64,000 nucleotides of DNA from Lachnospiraceae bacterium (GCA_017428105.1 JAFRRM010000016.1:1-64000); one strand, 5' to 3'; counted from the first letter of the stretch, positions 34,735 to 45,683 are shown. A program made the numbers and translations. Notes: generated by a model from the letters alone, not told the origin.

Positions 34735-35745
34735 ATGGTTACCATCACGGATATATCCAAAGCCTGCGGCGTTTCCCGCGCCACAGTGAGCAAGGCCCTG
34801 AACGGCGCTCCGGATGTGTCCCAGGAGACCGCGGCACGGATCCGCAAAACGGCAGCCGCCCTCGGGTACCTGCCCAACGCGACGGCCCGGGCCCTGAAGA
34901 TGGGCCGCAGCTACAACATCGGCGTCCTCTTCTCGGACGAGACGGGCGGAGGCATCTCCCACGAGTACTTCTCGCAGATCCTGGAAAGCGTCAAGGCGGA
35001 ATCCGAACGGCTGGGCTACGACATCACCTTCATCTCGAAGGATCTCGGCCGGATGTCCATGGACTACTACGAGCACGCGAAGTACCGCAGCTGCGACGGC
35101 GTCGTGATCGCCTCGGCGGACTTCCAGGACCCCGCGATCATGCGGCTGGCCGCCAGCGAGATCCCGACCGTGACCCTGGACTACAGTTTCGACAACTGCA
35201 GTTCGATCCTCTCGGACAACGTCCGCGGCATGGAAGCGCTGGTCCGCTTCGTCCGCGCGAAAGGCCACCGGAAGCTCGCCTTCATCCATGGAGAGATGAC
35301 TTCGGTCACGCAGAAGCGGCTGGCCAGCTTCCGCCGGACCTGCGCGGAACTGGGCGTCCCGGTCCCGGCGGACTATATCCGCCCCGCCGTCTACCACGAT
35401 CCCCGTTCCAGCGGACTCGCCACCCGGGCGCTGCTCGCCCTCCCCGACCGGCCGACCTGCATCTTCTTCCCGGACGACCTGTCCTTCCTGGGCGGCATGA
35501 GCGAACTGGAAAAGCACGGTCTGGCCATCCCGAAGGACATGAGCGTGGTCGGGTACGACGGCATCCCGCTCTCGCAGGTCCTGCGGCCCCGCCTCACCAC
35601 CTACCGCCAGGGCGCGGAGCGCATGGGGACGGAAGCGGCCCGGCTGCTGATCGAGCAGATCGAACGCCCGGACACCTGGCTCCCCCAGCAGATCACCGTG
35701 GAAGGCGAACTGCTGGAAGGCAGCACGGTCTCAGACATCGGTTGA
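34735..35745 (+). CDS. LacI-family repressor of the cellobiose locus
   Basis: 336 residues. N-terminal LacI helix-turn-helix (VTITDISKACGVSRATVSKAL) with hinge helix (YLPNATARALKMG), then a periplasmic-binding-like sensor domain with IGVLFSDE near 60, CDGVVIASAD, LDYSFDNC and CIFFPDDLSFLGGM. It should release its operators on binding cellobiose, cellodextrin or a related sugar. Its gene lies at the head of the transport genes and divergent from the phosphorylase, with matching operators at both promoters. Confidence 0.93.
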   Translation: MVTITDISKACGVSRATVSKALNGAPDVSQETAARIRKTAAALGYLPNATARALKMGRSYNIGVLFSDETGGGISHEYFSQILESVKAESERLGYDITFISKDLGRMSMDYYEHAKYRSCDGVVIASADFQDPAIMRLAASEIPTVTLDYSFDNCSSILSDNVRGMEALVRFVRAKGHRKLAFIHGEMTSVTQKRLASFRRTCAELGVPVPADYIRPAVYHDPRSSGLATRALLALPDRPTCIFFPDDLSFLGGMSELEKHGLAIPKDMSVVGYDGIPLSQVLRPRLTTYRQGAERMGTEAARLLIEQIERPDTWLPQQITVEGELLEGSTVSDIG

Positions 35746-35769
35746 AGCGCGAAAGCGTTTGAATAAAAA
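35742..35769 (+). promoter_or_regulatory. Possible internal promoter with cre-like site
   Basis: TTGAAG (35742-35747), 16 bases, TAAAAA (35764-35769), with CGAAAGCGTTTGAA (35750-35763) in the spacer. The latter resembles a CcpA/LacI-family operator (cre), which would allow catabolite control of the transporter apart from the regulator. Weak boxes, so tentative. Confidence 0.35.
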
Positions 35770-35823
35770 AAGAAAAGGCTCCAATCCAAGCCAACAAGAA
35801 CAAAGAAGATAAGGAGAAAGACA

Positions 35824-37212
35824 ATGAAGAAAGTACTTGCTATCCTGCTCGCCGCTCTGATGGTGATCGGTCTGACCGCCTGCGGCGGAAACAACACCCC
35901 CACCACCACCGCGGCTCCTCAGACCACGGCTGCCCCCGGCACCACCGCCGCTCCCACCACCGCCCCCACTGAAGCTCCCACGGAAGCTCCCGTCACCCAG
36001 GGCAAGGTCTTCAACATCTATGCCTGGAACGAAGAGTTCAAGGGATTCTTCGAGAAGTACTACACCGTTCCCGAAGGCGTGACCGTCAACTGGGTCATCA
36101 CCCCCAGCGACAACGGCGCCTATCAGCAGAAGCTGGACGAAGCCCTGCTGAACCAGGAAAACGCGGCCGATGACGACAAGATCGACATGTTCCTGGCCGA
36201 AGCCGACTACATCGGCAAGTACGTCGATTCCCCTTACACCATGGACATCACCTCCTTCGGTTTCCAGAACGTGCCTACGATGTATGAATACACCATCAAG
36301 GCCGCCAGCGATCCCAGCGGCGTGTGCAAGGGCGTTTCCTTCCAGTGCTGCCCCGCCGGCGTGATCTACCGCAAGAGCATCGCCAAGGACGTGCTGGGCA
36401 CCGACGTTCCCGAAGAAGTCCAGGCCAAGATCGACACCTGGGAGAAATTTGACGCCGTCGCCGCCGAAGCCAAGGCCAAAGGCTACTACATGACCGCTTC
36501 CTTCGCCGAGACCTTCCGCGCCTTCTCCAACAACTGCACCATGCCCTGGGTCGACGCCAACAACAACCTGCAGTTCGACCCCCAGATCACGGCCTGGATG
36601 GATCAGACCCGTGAATACATCAAGAACGGCTACACCCTGACCGCCGGCGTGTGGGATCAGGAAAAGACCAATGAAATGTTCAAGACCGGCAAGACCCTGT
36701 GCTTCTTCGGCCCTGCCTGGTATTACAACTTCTGCATGACCAACGCCCAGGATCCCGCGGAAGGCTGCGTAGGCGACTGGTGCCTGGTCAAAGGCCCTCA
36801 GGCTTACTTCTGGGGCGGCACCTGGCTGCTGGCTGCCACCGGTTCCGACAACGCTCCCATGCTGAAGGACATCTTCGAGACCTTCACCGTGAACACCGAC
36901 GTCCTGAACAAGATGGTCAAGGATGACAATCAGTACGTCAACAACACCGACGTCGTCAAGGCCTTTGCCGAAGATCCCAACTACGGCAACACCGCCATCC
37001 TGGACGGCCAGAACGACATCGCGATCTTCTACGAACTGGCCAAGGACATCAAGTGGGAGAACCACACCAACTACGATCAGCTGCTGAACGAAGGTCTGCA
37101 GAACAAGCTGCAGGAGTTCTACAACGGCTCTGTGGATGAAGAGACCGCCATGCTGAACTTCTACAACTACATCGCCGAGACCTATCCCGACATCGTCATT
37201 CCGGCGCACTGA
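35824..37212 (+). CDS. Extracellular sugar-binding lipoprotein of an ABC transporter
   Basis: 462 residues. Signal peptide with lipobox (MVIGLTAC), a long Thr/Ala/Pro linker (about 22-58), then a family-1-like solute-binding fold with FNIYAWNEEFKGFFEKYY, DKIDMFLAEADYIGKY, ITAWMDQTREYIKNG and a C-terminal YNYIAETYPD. In this context the ligand is probably cellobiose or longer beta-glucan oligosaccharides. AAGGAGAAAGAC precedes the ATG. A strong hairpin after the gene may keep binding protein in excess over the permeases. Confidence 0.9.
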   Translation: MKKVLAILLAALMVIGLTACGGNNTPTTTAAPQTTAAPGTTAAPTTAPTEAPTEAPVTQGKVFNIYAWNEEFKGFFEKYYTVPEGVTVNWVITPSDNGAYQQKLDEALLNQENAADDDKIDMFLAEADYIGKYVDSPYTMDITSFGFQNVPTMYEYTIKAASDPSGVCKGVSFQCCPAGVIYRKSIAKDVLGTDVPEEVQAKIDTWEKFDAVAAEAKAKGYYMTASFAETFRAFSNNCTMPWVDANNNLQFDPQITAWMDQTREYIKNGYTLTAGVWDQEKTNEMFKTGKTLCFFGPAWYYNFCMTNAQDPAEGCVGDWCLVKGPQAYFWGGTWLLAATGSDNAPMLKDIFETFTVNTDVLNKMVKDDNQYVNNTDVVKAFAEDPNYGNTAILDGQNDIAIFYELAKDIKWENHTNYDQLLNEGLQNKLQEFYNGSVDEETAMLNFYNYIAETYPDIVIPAH

Positions 37213-37228
37213 TCATCCGACCGGCCTG

Positions 37229-37265
37229 CCGGGGCAGGGGCTTCTGCCCCCTGCCCCGGTTTTTT
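37229..37265 (+). terminator. Strong hairpin between binding-protein and permease genes
   Basis: CCGGGGCAGGGGC pairs with GCCCCCTGCCCCGG around TTCT and is followed by six Ts. As the permease ATG is only 26 bases further on, this is likely a partial terminator giving more binding protein. Confidence 0.85.
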
Positions 37266-37290
37266 ATAAAAAACCAGTCGGAGGGACATA

Positions 37291-38274
37291 ATGAGCAAAA
37301 AAGATTCCAAAACACTGGGGCCGCAGAAATCGGTCAGCTATGCGAAATGGGGATATATCTTCATTCTCCCGTTTTTCATCGTCTACATCGTTTTCACCCT
37401 GGCCCCGCAGTTCCTGACCATCTACAACAGTTTTTTTGAAAACTACCGGAGCGGGCTCAAACAGATCGGCCCGAACTTCGTTGGCTTAGACAACTACAAG
37501 GCCCTGTTCACCGCGGATCCGTCCGGCACGGTCCGCATCCTGAAATACGCGGCCAACACGCTGATCCTGTGGATCGCGGGCGCCGTCCCCCAGTTCGTCA
37601 TCGCGCTGCTGCTGGCCATCTTCTTCACCAGCTACCGCCTGAACATCAAGGGGCAGGGCTTTTTCAAGACCGTCATCTACATGCCGAACCTGATCATGGC
37701 GGCCGCTTTCTCCATGCTGTTCTACACGCTCTTCTCCCGCGTGGGTCCGATCCAGGGCCTGCTGGAGAACTGGGGGGTGGTCGACAAATCATTCGACTTC
37801 TTCTCCGTACGGATCACCGTGCGCGGGATGATCGCCCTGATGAACTTCCTGATGTGGTTCGGCAACACGACGATCGTGCTGATGGCCGGCATCATGGGCA
37901 TCGACCAGGCCCTGTTCGAATCCGCCACGATCGACGGCGCGAATTCCGTGCAGGTCTTCTTCCGGGTGACCATGCCGCTGCTGATGCCGATCTTCGTCTA
38001 CTGCCTCATCACGGCCATGATCGGCGGCATCCAGATGTTCGACGTGCCGCAGGTCCTGACGAACGGCAAGGGCGTGCCGAACGAGTTCACGCGCACCCTG
38101 GTCATGTATCTGAACGGCTATCTGACCACCAAGAACTACGGCATGGGCGGCGCGATCTCCGTGATCATCTTCATCATCACCGGCGGCCTGAGCGCCGTCG
38201 TGTACAAGATGCTCTCCGCCCAGTATAAGGATCCGGAGCGCCAGCACCGGCAGAGAAAGGGGAACGTGATATGA
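37291..38274 (+). CDS. Sugar ABC transporter permease (MalF/UgpA type)
   Basis: 327 residues, six transmembrane helices starting at about residue 22 (WGYIFILPFFIVYIVFTLAP). The EAA loop that contacts the ATPase is visible as GIMGIDQALFESATIDGANS with FFRVTMPLLMPIF. Forms the channel with the next gene product for import of sugar handed over by the lipoprotein at 35824. Its stop overlaps the next start by 4 bases (ATGA). Confidence 0.94.
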   Translation: MSKKDSKTLGPQKSVSYAKWGYIFILPFFIVYIVFTLAPQFLTIYNSFFENYRSGLKQIGPNFVGLDNYKALFTADPSGTVRILKYAANTLILWIAGAVPQFVIALLLAIFFTSYRLNIKGQGFFKTVIYMPNLIMAAAFSMLFYTLFSRVGPIQGLLENWGVVDKSFDFFSVRITVRGMIALMNFLMWFGNTTIVLMAGIMGIDQALFESATIDGANSVQVFFRVTMPLLMPIFVYCLITAMIGGIQMFDVPQVLTNGKGVPNEFTRTLVMYLNGYLTTKNYGMGGAISVIIFIITGGLSAVVYKMLSAQYKDPERQHRQRKGNVI

Positions 38275-39140
38275 AAAAAGGTTTGAGCGGCAATACGCGC
38301 GGCCTGATCAAGCTGACCGTCCTGCGCGTGATCGTATACGCGATCCTTATCTTCCTGTGCATCCTATGCCTGTTCTTCTTCTACCTGATGCTGGTCAACG
38401 CCTCGCGCTCCAACGCGCAGCTGGCCACCGGTTTTTCCCTGGTCCCTCAGGAGAACTTCTTCAAGAACCTGGTCAACGCCTGGAACGACTCGTCCATCAA
38501 TATCCCGCGCGGCATGCTGAACAGCCTGATCATCGCGCTGGCCACCGCCGTGCTGACCACGTATTTCTCGGCCCTCACGGCATATGGCGTGCACGCGTAT
38601 GAATTCAAGGGCAAGAAGTTCGTCTTCACCTTCATCATCGCGGTCATGATGATCCCGTCGCAGGTCTCCGCGCTGGGCTTCATCCAGATGATGAACAAGT
38701 TCCACCTGAACAACAGCTACATCCCGCTGATCGTGCCCGGCATTGCCGCTCCCGTGGTGTTCTTCTACATGAAACAATATATGGAGAGCGTGCTGCCGCT
38801 GGACGTGATCGACGCGGCGCGCGTGGACGGCTCGGGCGAATTCCGCACGTTCAACACGATCGTGCTGCCGATGCTCAAGCCTGCCATCGCGGTGCAGATG
38901 ATCTTCTCCTTCGTGAGCTCCTGGAATAACTACTTCATCCCGGCCCTGCTGCTGGATAAGGCGGAGATGAAGACCGTGCCCATCATGATCGCCCAGCTGC
39001 GTTCCGCGGACTATTCCAAGTTCGACATGGGCAAGGTCTACATGTTCATCCTGCTGGCCATCCTGCCGGTCTTGATCACCTACATCTTCCTGTCCAAGTC
39101 GATCATCAAGGGCGTGACCGCGGGCAGCGTCAAGGGCTGA
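38271..39140 (+). CDS. Carbohydrate ABC transporter permease (MalG/UgpE type)
   Basis: 289 residues with six helices. EAA loop: VLPLDVIDAARVDGSGEF followed by FNTIVLPMLKPAIAVQ. The end (SKSIIKGVTAGSVKG) is the typical C-terminus of this subfamily. Translationally coupled to the first permease. Confidence 0.94.
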   Translation: MKKGLSGNTRGLIKLTVLRVIVYAILIFLCILCLFFFYLMLVNASRSNAQLATGFSLVPQENFFKNLVNAWNDSSINIPRGMLNSLIIALATAVLTTYFSALTAYGVHAYEFKGKKFVFTFIIAVMMIPSQVSALGFIQMMNKFHLNNSYIPLIVPGIAAPVVFFYMKQYMESVLPLDVIDAARVDGSGEFRTFNTIVLPMLKPAIAVQMIFSFVSSWNNYFIPALLLDKAEMKTVPIMIAQLRSADYSKFDMGKVYMFILLAILPVLITYIFLSKSIIKGVTAGSVKG

Positions 39141-39163
39141 GCCCGGAAAGGAAGCGTGCGATC

Positions 39164-40192
39164 ATGGTGGAATGGAAAGGATTCCGGAAAGGCGTCGATC
39201 TGGGCGGATGGTTCTCCCAGTGCGATTATTCCGAGGAGCGGTACCGGAACTTCATCCGCGAAGAAGACTTCGCGGTCATCCGGGGCTGGGGCGCGGACCA
39301 CGTCCGTCTCCCGGTGGATTACAACCTGCTGGAGGATGAGGACGGGAACTTCCTGGCGTCCGGCTTCGCGCATCTGGACCGCGCCCTCGGGTACTGTCTG
39401 GCCGCCGGTCTGAACCTGGTCCTGGACCTGCACAAGACTCCGGGCTTCTCGTTCGATCCGGATGAGAAGGAAAGCGGGTTCTTCGATTCCGAAAAGTACC
39501 AGGAGCGGTTTTACCGGCTCTGGGAAGAGCTGGCCGGGCGGTACGGACGGCACACCGGCCGCATCGCGTTCGAACTGCTGAACGAGGTCACCGAGGAAAG
39601 CTACATGCCGGCCTGGAACCGGATCGCGGCCGAATGCATCCGCCGCATCCGCGTCCACGCGCCGGACGTCCCGGTCCTGGTGGGCGGCTACTGGCACAAC
39701 AGCGCGCGGTCCGTCAAAGCCATCGACATCCCGGACGACCCGCACCTCGTCTACAACTTCCACTGCTACGAGCCGCTGATCTTCACGCATCAGGGCGCGG
39801 ACTGGATCCCGACCATGGACCCGGCCTTCCGCATCCCGGTCACGGCGAGCTTCGGGGAAATGGCGGAGGCCTCCCGCCGGATGGTGGGCGGCAATACGGC
39901 CGGCCTGGAGGATTTCCCGCCGGAGACGGTGCTGACCGCGGATTTCTTCATCGGATTCCTTGCGGAAGCCGCCGAGGCGGCCGAAAAGCGCGGCGTCCCG
40001 CTCTACTGCGGGGAATACGGCGTGATCGACCGCAGCAGACCGGAGGAGGCGCTCGCCTGGTACCGCCTGATCCATCAGGCGTTCGAACACTACGGCATCG
40101 GCCGCGCGGCCTGGAGCTACCGGCAGATGGATTTCGGCCTGGCGGACGCCCGCATGGACGCTGTTCGGCCGGAACTGGTCCTCAACTTATAA
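39164..40192 (+). CDS. Cytosolic glycoside hydrolase family 5
   Basis: 342 residues, TIM barrel. Begins GFRKGVDLGGWFSQC, then RLPVDYN, LNLVLDLHKTPG, the acid/base Glu141 in FELLNEV, YNFHCYEP with His199, and the nucleophile Glu283 in YCGEYGV. Ends WSYRQMDFGLAD, giving the barrel's last Trp. There is no signal peptide, so it acts inside the cell on imported oligosaccharides, probably beta-1,4- or mixed-linkage glucans, trimming them for the cellobiose phosphorylase. It lies between the permeases and the ATPase gene. Confidence 0.9.
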   Translation: MVEWKGFRKGVDLGGWFSQCDYSEERYRNFIREEDFAVIRGWGADHVRLPVDYNLLEDEDGNFLASGFAHLDRALGYCLAAGLNLVLDLHKTPGFSFDPDEKESGFFDSEKYQERFYRLWEELAGRYGRHTGRIAFELLNEVTEESYMPAWNRIAAECIRRIRVHAPDVPVLVGGYWHNSARSVKAIDIPDDPHLVYNFHCYEPLIFTHQGADWIPTMDPAFRIPVTASFGEMAEASRRMVGGNTAGLEDFPPETVLTADFFIGFLAEAAEAAEKRGVPLYCGEYGVIDRSRPEEALAWYRLIHQAFEHYGIGRAAWSYRQMDFGLADARMDAVRPELVLNL

Positions 40193-40214
40193 AACAACGA
40201 CTGGAGCAAGCATT

Positions 40215-41399
<1,185 letters not shown>

Positions 41400-41420
41400 G
41401 GCGGACACCGGACGGTTCCG

Positions 41421-41443
41421 AAGCCCCCTGCGGGGGGCTTTTT
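41421..41443 (+). terminator. Terminator of the cellobiose transport operon
   Basis: AAGCCCCC (41421-41428), loop TGC, GGGGGGCTT (41432-41440), then Ts to 41443. Confidence 0.88.
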
Positions 41444-41494
41444 GATTTCCGGGTCTCTTTTTGCGCTTCTCGCCGCCGATTTGCCGAATTTCCA

Positions 41495-41523
41495 TTGACT
41501 TTGCAGCGGAAAAATTGTATTAT
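41495..41523 (+). promoter_or_regulatory. Promoter of the bcd-etfB-etfA operon
   Basis: TTGACT (41495-41500), 17-base spacer, TATTAT (41518-41523), 51 bases before the start codon. Confidence 0.75.
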
Positions 41524-41573
41524 ATTAATGAAAAACATCGGCTAAATTTTTAACAATTTCCCAGGAGGACACT

Positions 41574-42716
41574 ATGGATTTTGCACTCAGTCAGGAACAT
41601 CTGATGGCCCGGGATCTTTTCCGCAGCTTCGCGGAAAACGAAGTCAAGCCCCTGGCCCAGGAAGTGGATGAGGAAGAACGTTTCCCGCTGGAGACCGTCG
41701 AAAAGATGGGCAAACTGGGATTCTTGGGCATTCCCATCCCGAAGCAGTACGGCGGCCAGGGCTGCGACTACCTGACCTATGCCATCTGCGTGGAAGAACT
41801 GGCGAAGGTCTGCGGGACCACCGCCGTCATCGTTTCCGCCCACACCTCCCTGTGCGAGATGCCCATTCTGCATTTTGGCACGGAAGAACAGAAGCAGAAA
41901 TACTTAACGCCCCTGGCCAAGGGTGAAAAGCTCGGCGCCTTCGGTCTGACCGAACCCGGCGCGGGCACCGACGCCTCCGGCCAGCACACCAAAGCCGTGA
42001 AGGACGGCGACGAATACGTGCTGAACGGCTCCAAGGTCTTCATCACCAACGGTTACTATGCGGACACCTATGTGGTCTTCGCCATGACCGACAAGTCCCT
42101 GGGAAGCCGCGGCATCTCCGCCTTCATCGTGGAAAAGGGCACGCCCGGCTTCACCTTCGGCACCAAGGAAAAGAAAATGGGCATCCGCGGCAGCGCGACC
42201 TACGAGCTCGTCTTCACGGACTGCCGCATCCCCGCGGCAAACCTGCTGGGCAAGGAAGGCCAGGGCTACGGCATCGCCCTGCACACCTTAAACGGCGGCC
42301 GTATCGGCATCGCAGCGCAGGCGCTGGGCCTGGCGGCCGGCGCGCTGGACGTCTCCACGGCCTACGTCAAGACCCGCAAGCAGTTCGGCAAGACCCTGGA
42401 CCGCTTCCAGAACACCCAGTTCACCCTGGCGGAAATGGCCGTCCGCACGGAAGCCGCCCGCCTGCTGGTGTACAAATCCGCCTGGGAGCATGACGCCGAT
42501 CCGAAGAACGACGGCACCTGCTCTTCCATGGCCAAGCTCTACGCGGCCGAGACCGCATCCTACGTCACCAACCGCGCCGTCCAGCTTCACGGCGGTTACG
42601 GATACATTCGTGAGTACGACGTGGAGCGCATGATGCGCGACGCGAAGATCACGGAGATCTACGAGGGTACCTCCGAAGTCCAGCGGATGGTCATCTCCCA
42701 TAACTTACTCAAATAA
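41574..42716 (+). CDS. bcd: Butyryl-CoA dehydrogenase-type acyl-CoA dehydrogenase
   Basis: 380 residues, normal length. FAD-binding and catalytic motifs of short-chain acyl-CoA dehydrogenases: AFGLTEPGAGTDASGQ, FITNGYYADTYVVFAMTD, KKMGIRGSATYELVF, and the base Glu364 in ITEIYEGTSEVQ. Followed directly by etfB and etfA, the arrangement of the electron-bifurcating butyryl-CoA dehydrogenase complex that reduces crotonyl-CoA with NADH while reducing ferredoxin. The thl, crt and hbd genes usually next to it are absent here. CAGGAGGA precedes the ATG. Confidence 0.93.
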   Translation: MDFALSQEHLMARDLFRSFAENEVKPLAQEVDEEERFPLETVEKMGKLGFLGIPIPKQYGGQGCDYLTYAICVEELAKVCGTTAVIVSAHTSLCEMPILHFGTEEQKQKYLTPLAKGEKLGAFGLTEPGAGTDASGQHTKAVKDGDEYVLNGSKVFITNGYYADTYVVFAMTDKSLGSRGISAFIVEKGTPGFTFGTKEKKMGIRGSATYELVFTDCRIPAANLLGKEGQGYGIALHTLNGGRIGIAAQALGLAAGALDVSTAYVKTRKQFGKTLDRFQNTQFTLAEMAVRTEAARLLVYKSAWEHDADPKNDGTCSSMAKLYAAETASYVTNRAVQLHGGYGYIREYDVERMMRDAKITEIYEGTSEVQRMVISHNLLK

Positions 42717-42732
42717 CAAGGAGACCGAGCAC

Positions 42733-43518
42733 ATGAAAATCGTTGTTTGCATCAAGCAGGTACCCGATACCGCCGGCGGCGTGAAGTTCAATCCGGACGG
42801 CACCCTGGACCGTTCCGCCATGCTGGCGATCATGAACCCGGATGACAAGGCCGGCCTGGAAGCCGCCCTGCGTCTGAAGGATCAGTACGGCGCCGAAGTC
42901 ACCGTGGTCACCATGGGTCTTCCCAAGGCCGACGCGATCCTGCGCGAAGCCATGGCCATGGGCGCCGACAAGGCCGTCCTGGTCACGGACCGCGTGCTGG
43001 GCGGCGCCGATACCTGGGCCACCTCCCAGACCCTGGCCGGCGCGCTGCGCGGCCTGGAATACGACCTGGTCATCACCGGCCGTCAGGCCATCGACGGCGA
43101 TACCGCGCAGGTCGGTCCCCAGCTGTCCGTCCATCTGGGCCTCCCGCTGGTCAGCTACACCCAGAACCTGAAGATCGAAGACGGCTACGTGATCGCCGAG
43201 CGTCTGTTCGATGACCGCCATCACGTCCTGAAGGTCAAGATGCCCTGCCTCCTGACCGCGCTGTCCGAACTGAACGAGCCGCGTTACATGACCCCCGGCG
43301 GGATCTTCGACGCGTTCCAGAAAGAAGTGACCGTATGGGGCCGCAAGGACCTGGTGGACACCCTGGACTCCGACCTGGGCAAGGTGGGCTCCCCCACCCA
43401 GATCGCCAAGGCTTCCGACAAGGTCCGCAAAGGCGCCGGCACCCAGCATGTGGCGGAAGACGGCCGTGAAGGCGCCGCCTACATCCTGGAAAAACTCAAA
43501 GAAAAATTCATCATCTGA
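42733..43518 (+). CDS. etfB: Electron transfer flavoprotein subunit beta
   Basis: 261 residues. Starts MKIVVCIKQVPDTAGGVKF and holds VVTMGLPKADAILREAMAMG, LVITGRQAIDGDTAQVGPQL and a Pro/Glu-rich C-terminus. Pairs with EtfA below to carry electrons to and from the dehydrogenase at 41574. In bifurcating systems this subunit carries the extra FAD that splits NADH electrons. AAGGAGACC precedes the ATG, 16 bases after bcd. Confidence 0.95.
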   Translation: MKIVVCIKQVPDTAGGVKFNPDGTLDRSAMLAIMNPDDKAGLEAALRLKDQYGAEVTVVTMGLPKADAILREAMAMGADKAVLVTDRVLGGADTWATSQTLAGALRGLEYDLVITGRQAIDGDTAQVGPQLSVHLGLPLVSYTQNLKIEDGYVIAERLFDDRHHVLKVKMPCLLTALSELNEPRYMTPGGIFDAFQKEVTVWGRKDLVDTLDSDLGKVGSPTQIAKASDKVRKGAGTQHVAEDGREGAAYILEKLKEKFII

Positions 43519-43532
43519 GGGGGAACACAGAT

Positions 43533-44588
43533 ATGGCTTTATCCGATTACAAGGGCGTATATGTATTTGCCCAGCAGACTGATAACAAAGTAGACGGCAT
43601 CGCCCTGGAGCTGTTAGGCAAGGGCAAGGCGCTGGCGGCGGACCTGGGCACGGAAGTCGTGGCCATGCTGCTGGGCCATGAGATCGGCGACCAGGCCGAC
43701 GTGCTGGCCGAATACGGCGCCGACCGGGTCGTGCTGGTGGACCATCCCTACCTGAAGGATTACATGACCGAGCCTTACACGCAGGCCATCTCCGCCATCA
43801 TCCGCGAACTCAAGCCCGAGATCGTGCTCTTCGGCGCGACCGCCATCGGCCGCGACCTGGCCCCCTGCGTGGCGGCCACCGTGCACACCGGTCTGACCGC
43901 GGACTGCACCAAGCTGGACATCGGCGATTTCCCGATGAACCCGATCCCCGGCAAGGAGACCCTGCACAACCAGCTGCTGATGACCCGTCCCGCGTTCGGC
44001 GGCAACACCATCGCCACCATCGCCATTCCGGACTTCCGTCCGCAGATGGCCACGGTTCGTCCGGGCGTCATGCAGAAGATCGCTCCCATCGCGGACGCGA
44101 AGGCCAACGTGCTGAACTTCGACGCGCATCTGGAGAAGAACGACCGCTACGTGGAGATCCTGGACGTGGTCAAGAAAGTCAGCGACTACGTGGACATCCA
44201 GGACGCCAAGATCCTGATCTCCGGCGGCCGCGGCATGCAGAACAAGGAAAACTACGAAAAGTACCTGCGCCCGTTAGCCAACCTGCTGGGCGGCCAGGTC
44301 TCCTCTTCCCGCGCGGGCGTGGACGGCTTCGGCATCCCGAAGGAACTGCAGGTAGGCCAGACCGGCAAGACCGTGCGGCCTAAACTGTACATGGCCTGCG
44401 GCATTTCCGGTGCCATCCAGCACCTGGCCGGCATGGAGGAATCCGATCTGATCATCGCCATCAACAAGGACGAGACCGCCCCCATCTTCGACGTGGCGGA
44501 CTACGGCATCGTGGGCGACCTGTTCCAGATCATTCCGCCTTTGACCCAGATGGTGGAACAGGAACTGGCGAAGAAGAAGGAAGTATGA
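43533..44588 (+). CDS. etfA: Electron transfer flavoprotein subunit alpha
   Basis: 351 residues, with an N-terminal ETF domain and a C-terminal FAD-binding half containing [54 protein letters not shown] and [11 protein letters not shown], then [20 protein letters not shown]. The FAD-binding signature is complete. No N-terminal ferredoxin domain. Ends with a strong terminator at 44610. Confidence 0.95.
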   Translation: MALSDYKGVYVFAQQTDNKVDGIALELLGKGKALAADLGTEVVAMLLGHEIGDQADVLAEYGADRVVLVDHPYLKDYMTEPYTQAISAIIRELKPEIVLFGATAIGRDLAPCVAATVHTGLTADCTKLDIGDFPMNPIPGKETLHNQLLMTRPAFGGNTIATIAIPDFRPQMATVRPGVMQKIAPIADAKANVLNFDAHLEKNDRYVEILDVVKKVSDYVDIQDAKILISGGRGMQNKENYEKYLRPLANLLGGQVSSSRAGVDGFGIPKELQVGQTGKTVRPKLYMACGISGAIQHLAGMEESDLIIAINKDETAPIFDVADYGIVGDLFQIIPPLTQMVEQELAKKKEV

Positions 44589-44609
44589 TTCCGGATCTTC
44601 CGCAAAAGG

Positions 44610-44638
44610 CCGGGGAAGGTTTCCTTCCCCGGTTTTTT
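44610..44638 (+). terminator. Terminator of bcd-etfB-etfA
   Basis: CCGGGGAAGG (44610-44619), loop TTT, CCTTCCCCGG (44623-44632), six Ts. Confidence 0.93.
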
Positions 44639-44681
44639 AATAGCGGACTGAGGCAGATGCCCGCAGTCCCGTTCCTAATAT

Positions 44682-44710
44682 TTGACTTTGCGTCCCTCCT
44701 GTGTTATATA
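44682..44710 (+). promoter_or_regulatory. Promoter of the 44755 lipoprotein gene
   Basis: TTGACT (44682-44687), 17-base spacer, TATATA (44705-44710). Confidence 0.7.
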
Positions 44711-44754
44711 TGTTAGGAAGTTTTTTAATAATCATCATGAAGAAGGAGAAAGAT

Positions 44755-45654
44755 ATGAAAAAACTTCTGGCAATGCTGCTTTGCGCAGCGATGATCCTGA
44801 GCCTGACCGCCTGCGGCGACGGCTACAAGACGGACAAGAACGCGAAAGCGGAAGACATCTTTTCCGCCGCCGTTACGAATCTGTCCAACACCGTAAAGAC
44901 GATGCTGGATAAGGACGCCGAGCCGGCTCCGTTCAGTTTCAAAATGACCGGCAGCGTTTCCGCCGCCCTCAAGATGCCCGCCGAAGCAGCTGCAGCGGCC
45001 GGGAACACCGATCTGTCCATTACGGCTTCCGGCGAAGCGAACGGTCTGGTCGACAACAAGAAAGGCGCTTCCGTAACGCTGAAGGCTGAAACGAACGCCA
45101 TGAAGGTGCTGGGTTCCCTGTTCGGTCCCCTCATGCCCGCCGGCAAAGAGGCCGAAGACATGAAGATCGAAGCCGGCGCCTACGTCGACCTGGAATCCGG
45201 CAGGACCTATGTCCAGGATCCGGACACCAAGAGCTGGAGCTGGACTTCCTTCGATCCCAACGATCTCAAGAATGTGGATCTCAAGGAAGTTGAGAGCGCG
45301 ACGCTGGACAAGGTCTTTGAGACCTATACCTTCACCGTGGAGAAGGAAGCCTACATTTTTGAGGGAACCGCCAAGGCGGAAGCCGTGAACACCGACGCGC
45401 TGGACAACGAGATGGTCTCTGAGATCAGCGGCATGATCAAGGATCTGAAGCCGGCTCTGAAGCTGACCGTCGATCCCGACAAGCGGATCACCGGCGCTGT
45501 CATGACCGTCAAGGATTACACGCTGGATCTGGGCGAGATGCTTGGCCTGTCCGCCGTGATCAGCGACCTTTCGCTGGATCTGGGCATCACCTACGGTCCC
45601 GTCAGCTACCAGCTGCCCGACGACGTGAAGAACGCGCCGGAGAAAGAAGACTGA
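44755..45654 (+). CDS. Lipoprotein of unknown function
   Basis: 299 residues from ATG 44755 (AAGGAGAAAG upstream). An in-frame ATG at 44701 overlaps the promoter. Lipobox Cys20 (MILSLTAC). The mature protein is a strand-rich domain with alternating Ser/Thr and charged residues (FSFKMTGSVSAALKMP, YVDLESGRTYVQDPDTKSWS), suggesting a single beta-sheet wrap similar in style to LppX/LolA-like carriers or DUF6612-like lipoproteins. I cannot name the family. Monocistronic between its own promoter and terminator. Confidence 0.75.
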   Translation: MKKLLAMLLCAAMILSLTACGDGYKTDKNAKAEDIFSAAVTNLSNTVKTMLDKDAEPAPFSFKMTGSVSAALKMPAEAAAAAGNTDLSITASGEANGLVDNKKGASVTLKAETNAMKVLGSLFGPLMPAGKEAEDMKIEAGAYVDLESGRTYVQDPDTKSWSWTSFDPNDLKNVDLKEVESATLDKVFETYTFTVEKEAYIFEGTAKAEAVNTDALDNEMVSEISGMIKDLKPALKLTVDPDKRITGAVMTVKDYTLDLGEMLGLSAVISDLSLDLGITYGPVSYQLPDDVKNAPEKED

Positions 45655-45683
45655 TCTGCGGACGCGATCCTGAAACTTCTGTG

